Positions 27,884 to 35,280 of a stretch of 64,000 nucleotides of DNA are shown here, one piece after another; position 1 is the first letter of the stretch, and each line of letters begins with the position of its first letter. The DNA lies in assembly GCF_943373825.1 (NCBI RefSeq), contig NZ_CALSBP010000003.1, positions 124,001 to 188,000 of the forward strand, written 5' to 3'. The notes under the pieces were generated by a model, which saw only the letters and a list, made by a program, of their open reading frames with translations, ran no database searches and had not been told where the DNA came from. This DNA comes from Aquimarina spinulae (GTDB lineage Bacteria; Bacteroidota; Bacteroidia; Flavobacteriales; Flavobacteriaceae). Both the position numbers and the translations under genes were made by a program.

Positions 27884-28465
27884 TTATCCATGAATCGTTT
27901 CTTTATTACCAAGAGATTTCATTATTTCTGCTTCAAAAACTAGTAATTCCTGCCACTTTTTGTCGACTTCTTCGCGATTTCCATATTGGCGTGCAAAATT
28001 TAAAAACATAGTATAATGATTAGCTTCACTTATCATCAAACTTCTATAAAAATCAGCTAGTTCTGGATCTTCTAATTCTTCAGATAGTAATTTAAAACGC
28101 TCACAACTTCTGGCTTCAATCAAAGCTGCATATAATAAGCGATGTATAAGTTGGGTTGTTCTACTTCCCCCTTTTGGGAAAAAAGTTATCAATTGAATCA
28201 CGTAGTCATCCTTTCGATCTCTACCGAGAATCCAGCCCCGTTCAAGAATTTTATCATGAACCATTTTAAAATGGCTCATTTCTTCTTTTACCAGTTTTAT
28301 CATCTCTTGCACTAATTCTGTGTATTCTGGAAAACTCACAATAAGCGATATTGCTGTAGAAGTAGCTTTTTGCTCGCAGTATGCATGATCTGTAAGAATT
28401 TCTTCAATATTTTTCTCTACAATATTAACCCATCTCGGGTCTGTGGGAAGTTTTAAGCCTAGCAT
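27884..28465 (-). CDS. miaE: tRNA-(ms2io6A)-hydroxylase, copy 1
   Basis: 193 residues, the usual length. Diiron ligands expected of the MiaE ferritin-like fold are present: Glu31 (CEQKA), ExxH at 62-65 (EMSH), Glu117 (IEARS) and ExxH at 147-150 (EANH). MiaE hydroxylates the isopentenyl side chain of ms2i6A37 in tRNA using oxygen. Its last 265 bp are duplicated at 24532-24796, on the other side of the metalloprotease gene, and a diverged second full-length copy lies at 38254-38835. A minus-strand -7 element TAAATTTG (28500-28493) lies 28 bases before the start. Confidence 0.9.
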   Translation of the reverse strand: MLGLKLPTDPRWVNIVEKNIEEILTDHAYCEQKATSTAISLIVSFPEYTELVQEMIKLVKEEMSHFKMVHDKILERGWILGRDRKDDYVIQLITFFPKGGSRTTQLIHRLLYAALIEARSCERFKLLSEELEDPELADFYRSLMISEANHYTMFLNFARQYGNREEVDKKWQELLVFEAEIMKSLGNKETIHG

Positions 28466-28612
28466 GGTTCTGGTAGTTTTTTATAATAATTACAAATTTA
28501 TGAAGTAACTCATTATAGAACTAAGATTCGAAAGAAAATATTAAATTTTTCATTTATCCTTATTCCAAGCAACCTTATAGGTTTTTATTCATCTTATTAA
28601 AAAATAGATAGC

Positions 28613-29041
28613 ATGAATACAAGAAAACTGATTGGTCTAATCGCAGTATTCGGAATTTTGGCCTGTAACAGTGATGATGACGATAATAATACAGATAGTT
28701 GCGATCAATTAACTGTAATTAGCTCAAAACAATATGTTAGTGAACCAGATCATAATCTAACAATAAGTAGTTTAAAAATAAATGAAAATTGTTTGAAAAT
28801 CAGTTTTGGCTCTAGTGGATGTAGTGGAGATACCTGGGAGTTAAAACTTATTGATTCTGAAGAGATTTTGGAAACCAACCCGCCACAAAGAAATTTGAGG
28901 TTGTCTCTAAAAAATGAAGAGTTATGCAATGCAGTTATTACAAAAGAAATATCGTTTAATATTCTTGGGTTAAAAGTAGATGGTAATAAGGTATTGCTTA
29001 ATATAAAGAACTCAGATGATCAAATACTTTATGAATATTAA
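28613..29041 (+). CDS. Lipoprotein of unknown function
   Basis: 142 residues. The N-terminus MNTRKLIGLIAVFGILAC is a lipoprotein signal with Cys at about residue 18, followed by NSDDDDNN. An acidic run just after the Cys is the surface-export signal for lipoproteins in Bacteroidota. The remainder is beta-rich with four further Cys residues. I do not recognise a family. It stands alone, convergent with dnaX. Confidence 0.75.
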   Translation: MNTRKLIGLIAVFGILACNSDDDDNNTDSCDQLTVISSKQYVSEPDHNLTISSLKINENCLKISFGSSGCSGDTWELKLIDSEEILETNPPQRNLRLSLKNEELCNAVITKEISFNILGLKVDGNKVLLNIKNSDDQILYEY

Positions 29042-29073
29042 AAAAACCAAATAATTATAAAGACAAAATAGGA

Positions 29074-30891
29074 TTAAATATCTAAATCAAAAGAGGAGCG
29101 TAACTTATCAATAAGAGGGTTTTTTTCTCTTAATTTTTCATACTTATCCTGAGGAGTGAAGGCATATTTTTTAGAAGCTTCTTCGTTTACAGTAATCTTC
29201 ATTTCAATACTGTAATTTTTTAATTTTTTGAATAGAAACTGCAATAGTCCTGATTGTGCAGCTTCCATATCAACTTTCATCGACTGATTAGGTAATTCTA
29301 ATAAAATAGAACCTTCGTCAAGGGTTGGGATATTCATAGCAAACATAGATCCGATAATACGCTCTCCTTTTTTATCTTGCATTTTACCATATTCTATCCA
29401 GCCTTCTTGCATTTGTGATTCTGTAAATTCTTCTTTTGGTAAATTTTCAGGATCAATTACCTGTTCTTCTTTACTTTCCTCATGTTCTTTCTTCCTTTTA
29501 ATGCTACTTAGTGATAAGCCAGAAGTTCTACGTTCTTTATGTATTAAAACAGGTTTTTTCTCTACTACTGCAGGATTTTCAGCTGTAATTGTACCTTCAG
29601 AATTATCCTCTTGAATATCAGGTTTTGCGTCTTTGTTTTGTGTAATCTCGGATACGATAGAGGTTGAAGGTTCTGTTTTTTCTTCTACTTGAGGAAGTGC
29701 GCTGTTTTGTTTTTCGATTTCAGTTTTTTCTAAAGTCTTTTCTTTTACTTCAGTTGAAATTTTAACAGGATTAATTCCTTTTTCTTTAAAGTAAGAAGGA
29801 GGGATTATGTAGGGTTTGTCATTTTTTTTTTCTCCATCCACAAGGATAGAGGCAAGTTGCATTAGGCATAACTCGACCAGCAATCTTTGATTGCGACTAG
29901 TCTTATATTTTAGATCACAATCATTAGCAAGCTCAATACCTTTAATAAGAAAACCATGGGGGGCTTTTTGTGATTGTTCTAAATATTTAGTTTTCGTTTG
30001 TTGCCCCACTTCGAGAAGATTGATAGTAGCTTGATTTTTACATACTAATAAATCTCTAAAGTGCGATGCAAGGCCAGATACAAAATGATGCCCATCAAAA
30101 CCCTGAGCAAGAATTTCGTTAAATTCTATAAGGAGTTGTGGGATATTGTTCTCAAGTATTAAATCAGTAGTTTTAAAATAAGTTTCATAATCTAATACAT
30201 TCAGGTTTTCGGTTACTGCCTGTCTGGTTAAATTTTTTCCACTAAAACTAACAACTCTATCAAAGATTGATAACGCATCCCGCATTGCGCCATCTGCTTT
30301 TTGAGCGATAATTTGCAAAGCGTCTTCATCTGCAGTAATCCCTTCTTGCGCTGCTACTTGCATTAAGTGATTTTTTGCATCAGTTACGGTAATGCGTTTA
30401 AAATCAAATATTTGACATCGCGATAAGATTGTAGGTATGATTTTATGCTTTTCTGTCGTGGCCAGGATAAAAATTGCATGTTTAGGAGGTTCTTCTAATG
30501 TTTTTAAAAAAGCATTAAAGGCTGCTTGAGAAAGCATATGTACCTCATCAATAATATATACTTTATAGTTTCCAACCTGTGGAGGGATGCGAACTTGATC
30601 AATAAGGCTTCTAATATCATCTACAGAATTGTTTGAGGCTGCATCGAGCTCAAAAATATTAAAAGCAAAATCTTCATCAGGGTGCTCATTTCCATCCTGA
30701 TTAATTGTTTTTGCAAGAATTCTGGCACACGAAGTTTTTCCTACTCCTCTTGGTCCGGTGAATAATAAAGCTTGTGCAAGATGATTGTTTTCTATAGCAT
30801 TAAGCAGTGTATTGGTAATTGCTTGTTGCCCTACAACATCCTTAAATGTTTGGGGTCTGTATTTACGTGCTGATACTATAAAATGCTCCAT
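29074..30891 (-). CDS. dnaX: DNA polymerase III subunit gamma/tau
   Basis: 605 residues. The AAA+ domain has Walker A GPRGVGKT (46-53), a Walker B/DExx segment IIDEVHML (about 117-124) and the sensor region ILSRCQIF. It is the clamp-loader ATPase that loads the beta clamp. The four-Cys zinc module usually placed between Walker A and the ELDAAS motif is absent: the stretch reads NQDGNEHPDEDFAF with no Cys. The C-terminal third is a charged linker followed by a conserved tau-like end (about 480-605). It lies 5' of rnpB on the opposite strand. Confidence 0.95.
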   Translation of the reverse strand: MEHFIVSARKYRPQTFKDVVGQQAITNTLLNAIENNHLAQALLFTGPRGVGKTSCARILAKTINQDGNEHPDEDFAFNIFELDAASNNSVDDIRSLIDQVRIPPQVGNYKVYIIDEVHMLSQAAFNAFLKTLEEPPKHAIFILATTEKHKIIPTILSRCQIFDFKRITVTDAKNHLMQVAAQEGITADEDALQIIAQKADGAMRDALSIFDRVVSFSGKNLTRQAVTENLNVLDYETYFKTTDLILENNIPQLLIEFNEILAQGFDGHHFVSGLASHFRDLLVCKNQATINLLEVGQQTKTKYLEQSQKAPHGFLIKGIELANDCDLKYKTSRNQRLLVELCLMQLASILVDGEKKNDKPYIIPPSYFKEKGINPVKISTEVKEKTLEKTEIEKQNSALPQVEEKTEPSTSIVSEITQNKDAKPDIQEDNSEGTITAENPAVVEKKPVLIHKERRTSGLSLSSIKRKKEHEESKEEQVIDPENLPKEEFTESQMQEGWIEYGKMQDKKGERIIGSMFAMNIPTLDEGSILLELPNQSMKVDMEAAQSGLLQFLFKKLKNYSIEMKITVNEEASKKYAFTPQDKYEKLREKNPLIDKLRSSFDLDI

Positions 30892-31007
30892 CGCTACAAA
30901 GTTAAAAATTGCTTACAAAAAATAAATTATAGCTATCGGTTTTTATTTTTAGTTATTAACAGCCAAAAAATAATTCTGAATTCTGAATTCTAAGTTCAGA
31001 ATTATAA

Positions 31008-31015
31008 TACTTTTG
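31008..31015 (+). promoter_or_regulatory. -7 promoter element of rnpB
   Basis: TACTTTTG, a perfect TAnnTTTG, ends 4 bases before the predicted 5' end of RNase P RNA. No good TTG is seen at the -33 distance; instead this stretch carries an inverted repeat (30972-30980 with 30995-31003). Confidence 0.65.
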
Positions 31016-31018
31016 CAC

Positions 31019-31327
31019 AAAGCAGATCACCTTATCGCTCTCGATGATTCGGGAGAGGAAAGTCCGGACACCATAGCACAGTATAGCGGGTAACGCCCGT
31101 CCGTCGTAAGGCGAGGACAAGTGCAGCAGAAAGTATGTACAGGTAATGCTGTAGTGAAACCAGGTAAACTCTATGCGGTGCAACGCCATGTAAACCAGCT
31201 TTTGAGGGTTGTGCGCCCAATGTTGGAGGGTAGGCGGTTTGAACTGGTAAGTAATTATTAGTCTAGATAAATGATAAGGATCTCGATGTATCGGGAAACA
31301 GAATCCGGCTTATGATCTGCTTTTTTT
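31019..31327 (+). ncRNA. rnpB: RNase P RNA (bacterial type A)
   Basis: The conserved core GAGGAAAGTCCGGACACC lies near the 5' end and ACAGAATCCGGCTTAT near the 3' end. P1 is formed by AAAGCAGATCA (31019-31029) pairing with TGATCTGCTTT (31313-31323), and the following T-run (31321-31327) should end transcription. The internal GGGTAACGCCCG and GTGCAGCAGAAAGTA segments fit the standard fold. This RNA is the catalytic subunit that trims tRNA 5' leaders. Open frames crossing it on the minus strand are chance. Confidence 0.96.
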
Positions 31328-31393
31328 ACAACTCCTTTAACAATATCTAATATCAATTTTCTTGTACCTTGTACCACAAGAAAAATTATTTGA

Positions 31394-32521
31394 ATGAAAA
31401 TTGCTATAGTCTGTTATCCTACCTTTGGAGGTAGTGGAGTGGTAGCCACAGAATTAGGAATTGCTTTGGCAAAACTAAACCACGAAGTACATTTTATTAC
31501 CTACAAACAGCCTGTTAGGCTAAATCTGTTGAATCCGAATATTCATTTTCATGAAGTAAACGTACCTACATACCCTCTTTTTCATTATCAACCATACGAA
31601 TTGGCATTATCTAGTAAATTAGTAGATACCATTAAAAAATATAAAATTGATGTACTTCATGTTCATTATGCGATTCCGCATGCATATGCAGGATATATGG
31701 CAAAAAAAATGCTTGAAGAAGAAGGAATTTATGTTCCTATGGTAACTACATTGCACGGTACCGATATTACTCTGGTAGGAAACCATCCTTTTTATAAACC
31801 GGCAGTGACATTTAGTATCAATAAAAGTGATATGGTTACTTCTGTATCTCAAAGTCTTAAAGACGACACATTACGTCTGTTTGATATCAAAAATGATATT
31901 GAGGTAGTCCCTAATTTTATTGATGCAAGTCAAAGAAAAACCAGTTTTACAGATTGCCAACGAGAACTTATGGCAACTCCAGAAGAACGTATAGTTACTC
32001 ATATTAGTAATTTTAGAGCTGTAAAACGTATTACTGATGTTGTAGATATTTTTTATAATATTCAGAAAAAGATGCCTGCAAAGTTATTAATGGTTGGAGA
32101 AGGCCCAGAACGTAAACCAGCCGAAGAAAGATGTAAAGAACTTGGTATAAAAGATAAAGTGGTTTTCTTTGGTAATAGTAATGAAATAGATAAGATATTG
32201 TGCTTTTCTGATTTGTTTTTACTTCCATCAGAACGAGAAAGCTTTGGTCTGGCAGCATTAGAAGCGATGGTAAATAAGGTTCCTGTAATATCGAGTAATG
32301 CAGGAGGGATTCCTGAAGTGAATAATCATGGTGTTTCTGGTTATATGAGTGATATAGGAGATGTAAAAGATATGTCAGAAAATTCGATCAAAATTCTGGA
32401 AGATGATGACAGATTAGAAGCCTTTAAAGAAAATGCATATAAAGAAGCAATGAAATTTGATATAAGTAACATTATCCCACTATATATAAAAATGTATGAG
32501 AGTGCTTTATCAGCAGTATAA
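31394..32521 (+). CDS. bshA: N-acetyl-alpha-D-glucosaminyl L-malate synthase BshA
   Basis: 375 residues, a GT4 glycosyltransferase. The N-terminus MKIAIVCYPTFGGSGVVATELG is diagnostic of BshA, with HGTDITLVG (about 121-129), and the GT4 donor-site segment SERESFGLAALEAM (about 279-292). It catalyses the first step of bacillithiol synthesis (UDP-GlcNAc plus L-malate). No other bsh gene is adjacent. It follows rnpB but is separated by the rnpB terminator. Confidence 0.94.
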   Translation: MKIAIVCYPTFGGSGVVATELGIALAKLNHEVHFITYKQPVRLNLLNPNIHFHEVNVPTYPLFHYQPYELALSSKLVDTIKKYKIDVLHVHYAIPHAYAGYMAKKMLEEEGIYVPMVTTLHGTDITLVGNHPFYKPAVTFSINKSDMVTSVSQSLKDDTLRLFDIKNDIEVVPNFIDASQRKTSFTDCQRELMATPEERIVTHISNFRAVKRITDVVDIFYNIQKKMPAKLLMVGEGPERKPAEERCKELGIKDKVVFFGNSNEIDKILCFSDLFLLPSERESFGLAALEAMVNKVPVISSNAGGIPEVNNHGVSGYMSDIGDVKDMSENSIKILEDDDRLEAFKENAYKEAMKFDISNIIPLYIKMYESALSAV

Positions 32522-32540
32522 TATCATTTGTTTATAAAAT

Positions 32541-32580
32541 AAAAACCCCCTAGTTATACCATAACTAGGGGGTTTAAGTT
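32541..32580. terminator. Bidirectional terminator between bshA and the barrel gene
   Basis: 15-bp perfect stem (32543-32557 with 32561-32575) and a 3-base loop. The minus-strand reading is followed by five T, the plus-strand reading only by a T-rich tail, so it is stronger for the minus-strand gene. Confidence 0.85.
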
Positions 32581-32604
32581 GTTTAGTTTACTTGTGATGT
32601 ATGC

Positions 32605-33144
32605 CTAAAATGTATATCTGGCAGAAATACCAACATTGACTCCAGTATTATCTACACCTCTATACCCGTTTGGTCGATCGATATCATGGATATCAAATGT
32701 TGGACGAATACTAAATGCTACCTGAAGCGGAAAATCAAAACGATAATCAACTCCAAAATCCGCTCCTATATATGGGAAAAATTCAGCGTCTCTATCTACG
32801 CTTGCAACATTAAAACCAAGATATCTAGTTTTAAAATCTATATACCCTGCACCGACACCAGGACCTGCAAACCAATTTAGTTTATCCCAAATATTATATG
32901 TCCAATGAAAAAATACTCCACCACGATATGTAGAGATAAAAGAATTTGTTTTAAAGCCTAAATTGGCATCAATTCTATTATGTTCACTTATAATTTGTCG
33001 TTGGTATGTAATTTCGGGACCAAAGCCTTCATCTCCAATAACTCCTTCTGATAACCGAATTCCTATAGCGTTTTCGGGAATATCTTGAGCTTGCAGTTGT
33101 GAAACCGAGATAATAATTGATAGTACAAAAAAAAGTTTTTTCAT
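32605..33144 (-). CDS. Outer membrane beta-barrel protein, paralogue A
   Basis: 179 residues, signal peptide to about residue 19 (QLQAQ), followed by IGIRLSEG and alternating strands with WFAGPGVGAGYIDF and a C-terminal GISARYTF. It shares the GIRLSE / W-FxGPGxGxGxxDF / GLSARYxF frame with the next gene upstream (33236-33730), so they are tandem paralogues. Function is unknown; both resemble small structural or transport barrels. Confidence 0.78.
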   Translation of the reverse strand: MKKLFFVLSIIISVSQLQAQDIPENAIGIRLSEGVIGDEGFGPEITYQRQIISEHNRIDANLGFKTNSFISTYRGGVFFHWTYNIWDKLNWFAGPGVGAGYIDFKTRYLGFNVASVDRDAEFFPYIGADFGVDYRFDFPLQVAFSIRPTFDIHDIDRPNGYRGVDNTGVNVGISARYTF

Positions 33145-33235
33145 GATTTAAATTTTTTAAAAGTTTTAATTGATTATTATAAAAATGGTTAGTGTATCTT
33201 AATGTATTGTTTGTAAAACCAGTGTATTGAGAATA

Positions 33236-33730
33236 TCAATCAAATTTGTATCTGGCACTTAAGCCAAAGTTAAAAATGATATCATCATTAGTATAACTAT
33301 CGAAGTATATTTCTGGTCTAAAATCTAGAGAGATTAATAGCGGAAAATCAAAATTGTACTCAATACCAACATCTCCCGTTACGAAGCCAAAAGTTATTAA
33401 ATCATCGTCACGAACAATATCAGAATCAAAATCGACTAATCCGCCACCAATTCCTGGGCCAATAAACCAATTTAGACCTCCGTTAATATTAAAAACCCAC
33501 TGATACATCCCTGTAAGTTTTAGAGCATTGTAGCTTCTTTTACCTTGCGCTCCAAGTCCTACTTCTATTCTTGTCTTAGAACTTATAGCATTTTGATATG
33601 AGGCTTCAGCCCAAAAACCATTTGCTTCACTTAGACGTAAACCAATAGTATGTTTAGAAATTTCCTGAGACTGTATATTACCCATACAAAGAAATAGAAA
33701 AGGAAGTATAAAAAATATATTCTTCGTCAT
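33236..33730 (-). CDS. Outer membrane beta-barrel protein, paralogue B
   Basis: 164 residues, signal peptide ending near NIQSQ, then IGLRLSEANGFWAEASY, NWFIGPGIGGGLVDF and a C-terminal FNFGLSARYKFD. It is the upstream member of a tandem pair, 91 bases from paralogue A and probably cotranscribed. I do not recognise a specific function. Confidence 0.78.
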   Translation of the reverse strand: MTKNIFFILPFLFLCMGNIQSQEISKHTIGLRLSEANGFWAEASYQNAISSKTRIEVGLGAQGKRSYNALKLTGMYQWVFNINGGLNWFIGPGIGGGLVDFDSDIVRDDDLITFGFVTGDVGIEYNFDFPLLISLDFRPEIYFDSYTNDDIIFNFGLSARYKFD

Positions 33731-33821
33731 AATCGCAAATAGTAATTTCCTACTTTCCGACTATAACGTCATAAATCTTCTATTCTGTAAGGATAAGTCT
33801 TAAATCTTTGTTAAGATTGAA

Positions 33822-34634
33822 TTAACTACTTTGTAACTGCATATCGGTACTCTCAAAAATCTTATCTGCAGAATCAGCAATGAAACCATTAAAAATAACA
33901 GCATGATTGTTTTTGTAACGATATGAAAATTCATAATAACAGGATGTGATTTCTTTAACGTTTTCTTCAAATTCTACTTCGACTACATCAGCCAAAATAC
34001 TAGACTGCTCTAATAATTGAGACGGCGAACCTTTTATTTCACCTCCAGAAGTATTCATTTTGAAACCATTCTCTTTGAGAAATTCATTTACCTTGGATAG
34101 ATTTTTAAATGTTTGAAGTTTATTAACATCTACTGTGAAATGATTAGAGCAAAAGCCATTAACATATACCCAGGCCGCATATTCTGATACCGAAAGAAGT
34201 CTTTTGTAAATCTCAAAAGACGGTTTAGCCCAAACTCTGCCTTTTAGGATAAGATCTTCTTGTTGTAAAACTGTATGGGCTATTTGATTTATAGTGTTTT
34301 GGATAATGCTGTTTAGCTCAACAGAAAATTCTTCAAGAAGCAATTCGCTAATAAAGATTTTTGGTGCATTACCATCACTTTTGTGTTCAAAATGTTTTGC
34401 ACGTAATTTTTTGGCCTTAAAATGGTATTCTCCTTTGGGTTCATACCCCATAGCAATAAAAGGTTTTGCCAAAATATCAATATTAACTCTTGGATCATTA
34501 AAAGTGCGTATTGCAATATGATCGTTAAAAACGGTATTGCCTTCTGCTTCAAATAAAGATTTAATTTTTTGTGCTGAAGGAGTTTTTACAGTGTATTGTT
34601 TCCAGAGTTCTTCAAAAAAATAAGTCAAATCCAT
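33822..34634 (-). CDS. 2-oxoadipate dioxygenase/decarboxylase family protein (DUF1338, HglS-like)
   Basis: 270 residues from the ATG at 34634 (MDLTYFFEEL); the open frame runs 47 codons further but that part is AT-rich, shows no family resemblance and overlaps a -7 element (34665-34658). The DUF1338 signature NDHIAIRTF places a metal ligand His39 and substrate Arg43; NHFTVDV supplies His165; acidic candidates for the third ligand follow near residues 219-235. Characterised members (HglS/YdcJ) convert 2-oxoadipate to D-2-hydroxyglutarate in lysine breakdown. The divergent neighbours are an Lrp regulator and a D-2-hydroxyglutarate dehydrogenase-like enzyme, which fits. Confidence 0.85.
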   Translation of the reverse strand: MDLTYFFEELWKQYTVKTPSAQKIKSLFEAEGNTVFNDHIAIRTFNDPRVNIDILAKPFIAMGYEPKGEYHFKAKKLRAKHFEHKSDGNAPKIFISELLLEEFSVELNSIIQNTINQIAHTVLQQEDLILKGRVWAKPSFEIYKRLLSVSEYAAWVYVNGFCSNHFTVDVNKLQTFKNLSKVNEFLKENGFKMNTSGGEIKGSPSQLLEQSSILADVVEVEFEENVKEITSCYYEFSYRYKNNHAVIFNGFIADSADKIFESTDMQLQSS

Positions 34635-34797
34635 TTTAATTATGTTTTTATTTGAAGCAAAATTATTATTTTTGACTATTATTGCGTGTATATGTATTAT
34701 TTTTAGTTTCAATTGTATAAATTTTGTGTCAAATTGAGAATAATGTTTTGTTTTTATTATCAATTTTGACTGCAAGTGTTTTAAATTTTTTAGGAGT

Positions 34798-35280
34798 ATG
34801 AATCATTTTGATTATATAGATCAGCAGATTTTATTGCAGATACGTGAAGATGCCAGAAAGCCTTTCTCTCAAATAGCAGAGAATTTAAAAATTTCTAATT
34901 CTCTGGTGCATCAAAGAATTAAAAAACTTAAGCAACGTGGTGTAATAAAGAAAGCCGAGTTTGTTGTAGATGAAAAACAGATTGGTTTTAAAACGAAATC
35001 TTATGTTGGTATTCGTCTAAGAGAAGCTAGATATGCAAAACAAGTAGTTGATGGTTTAAAAGAAATTCCGGAAATATTAGAATGTAATTATGTTTCGGGT
35101 CATTATGCTATTTTCATTCTTATTTTTGCATTTGATAACCATCATTTACGTAAGATTCTGTATGAACAGGTACATCAGATTGATGGAGTCGCAGGAACGG
35201 ATAGTTTTATTTGTTTTGATACGAATTTTAGAAGGCAGGTTTCTTTAAATTCTTTAGGAAAGAATATTTCATATGATTGA
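34798..35280 (+). CDS. Lrp/AsnC-family transcriptional regulator
   Basis: 160 residues: N-terminal helix-turn-helix (DYIDQQILLQIREDARKPFS...ISNSLVHQRIKKL, about 4-45) and C-terminal RAM ligand-binding domain (about 65-145). An AGGAG sequence precedes the start at good spacing. It overlaps the following flavoprotein gene by 8 bases and is divergent from the DUF1338 gene, so it is the natural candidate to control both, likely in response to an amino acid such as lysine. The ligand is inferred from context only. Confidence 0.9.
   Translation: MNHFDYIDQQILLQIREDARKPFSQIAENLKISNSLVHQRIKKLKQRGVIKKAEFVVDEKQIGFKTKSYVGIRLREARYAKQVVDGLKEIPEILECNYVSGHYAIFILIFAFDNHHLRKILYEQVHQIDGVAGTDSFICFDTNFRRQVSLNSLGKNISYD

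Noticed and set aside
30956..31220. Two overlapping minus-strand open frames of 62 and 77 codons
   Set aside because: They cross the RNase P RNA core, whose conserved sequence and P1 helix are unmistakable.
34635..34775. N-terminal 47-codon extension of the DUF1338 gene
   Set aside because: No family similarity, AT-rich, and contains a -7 promoter element.
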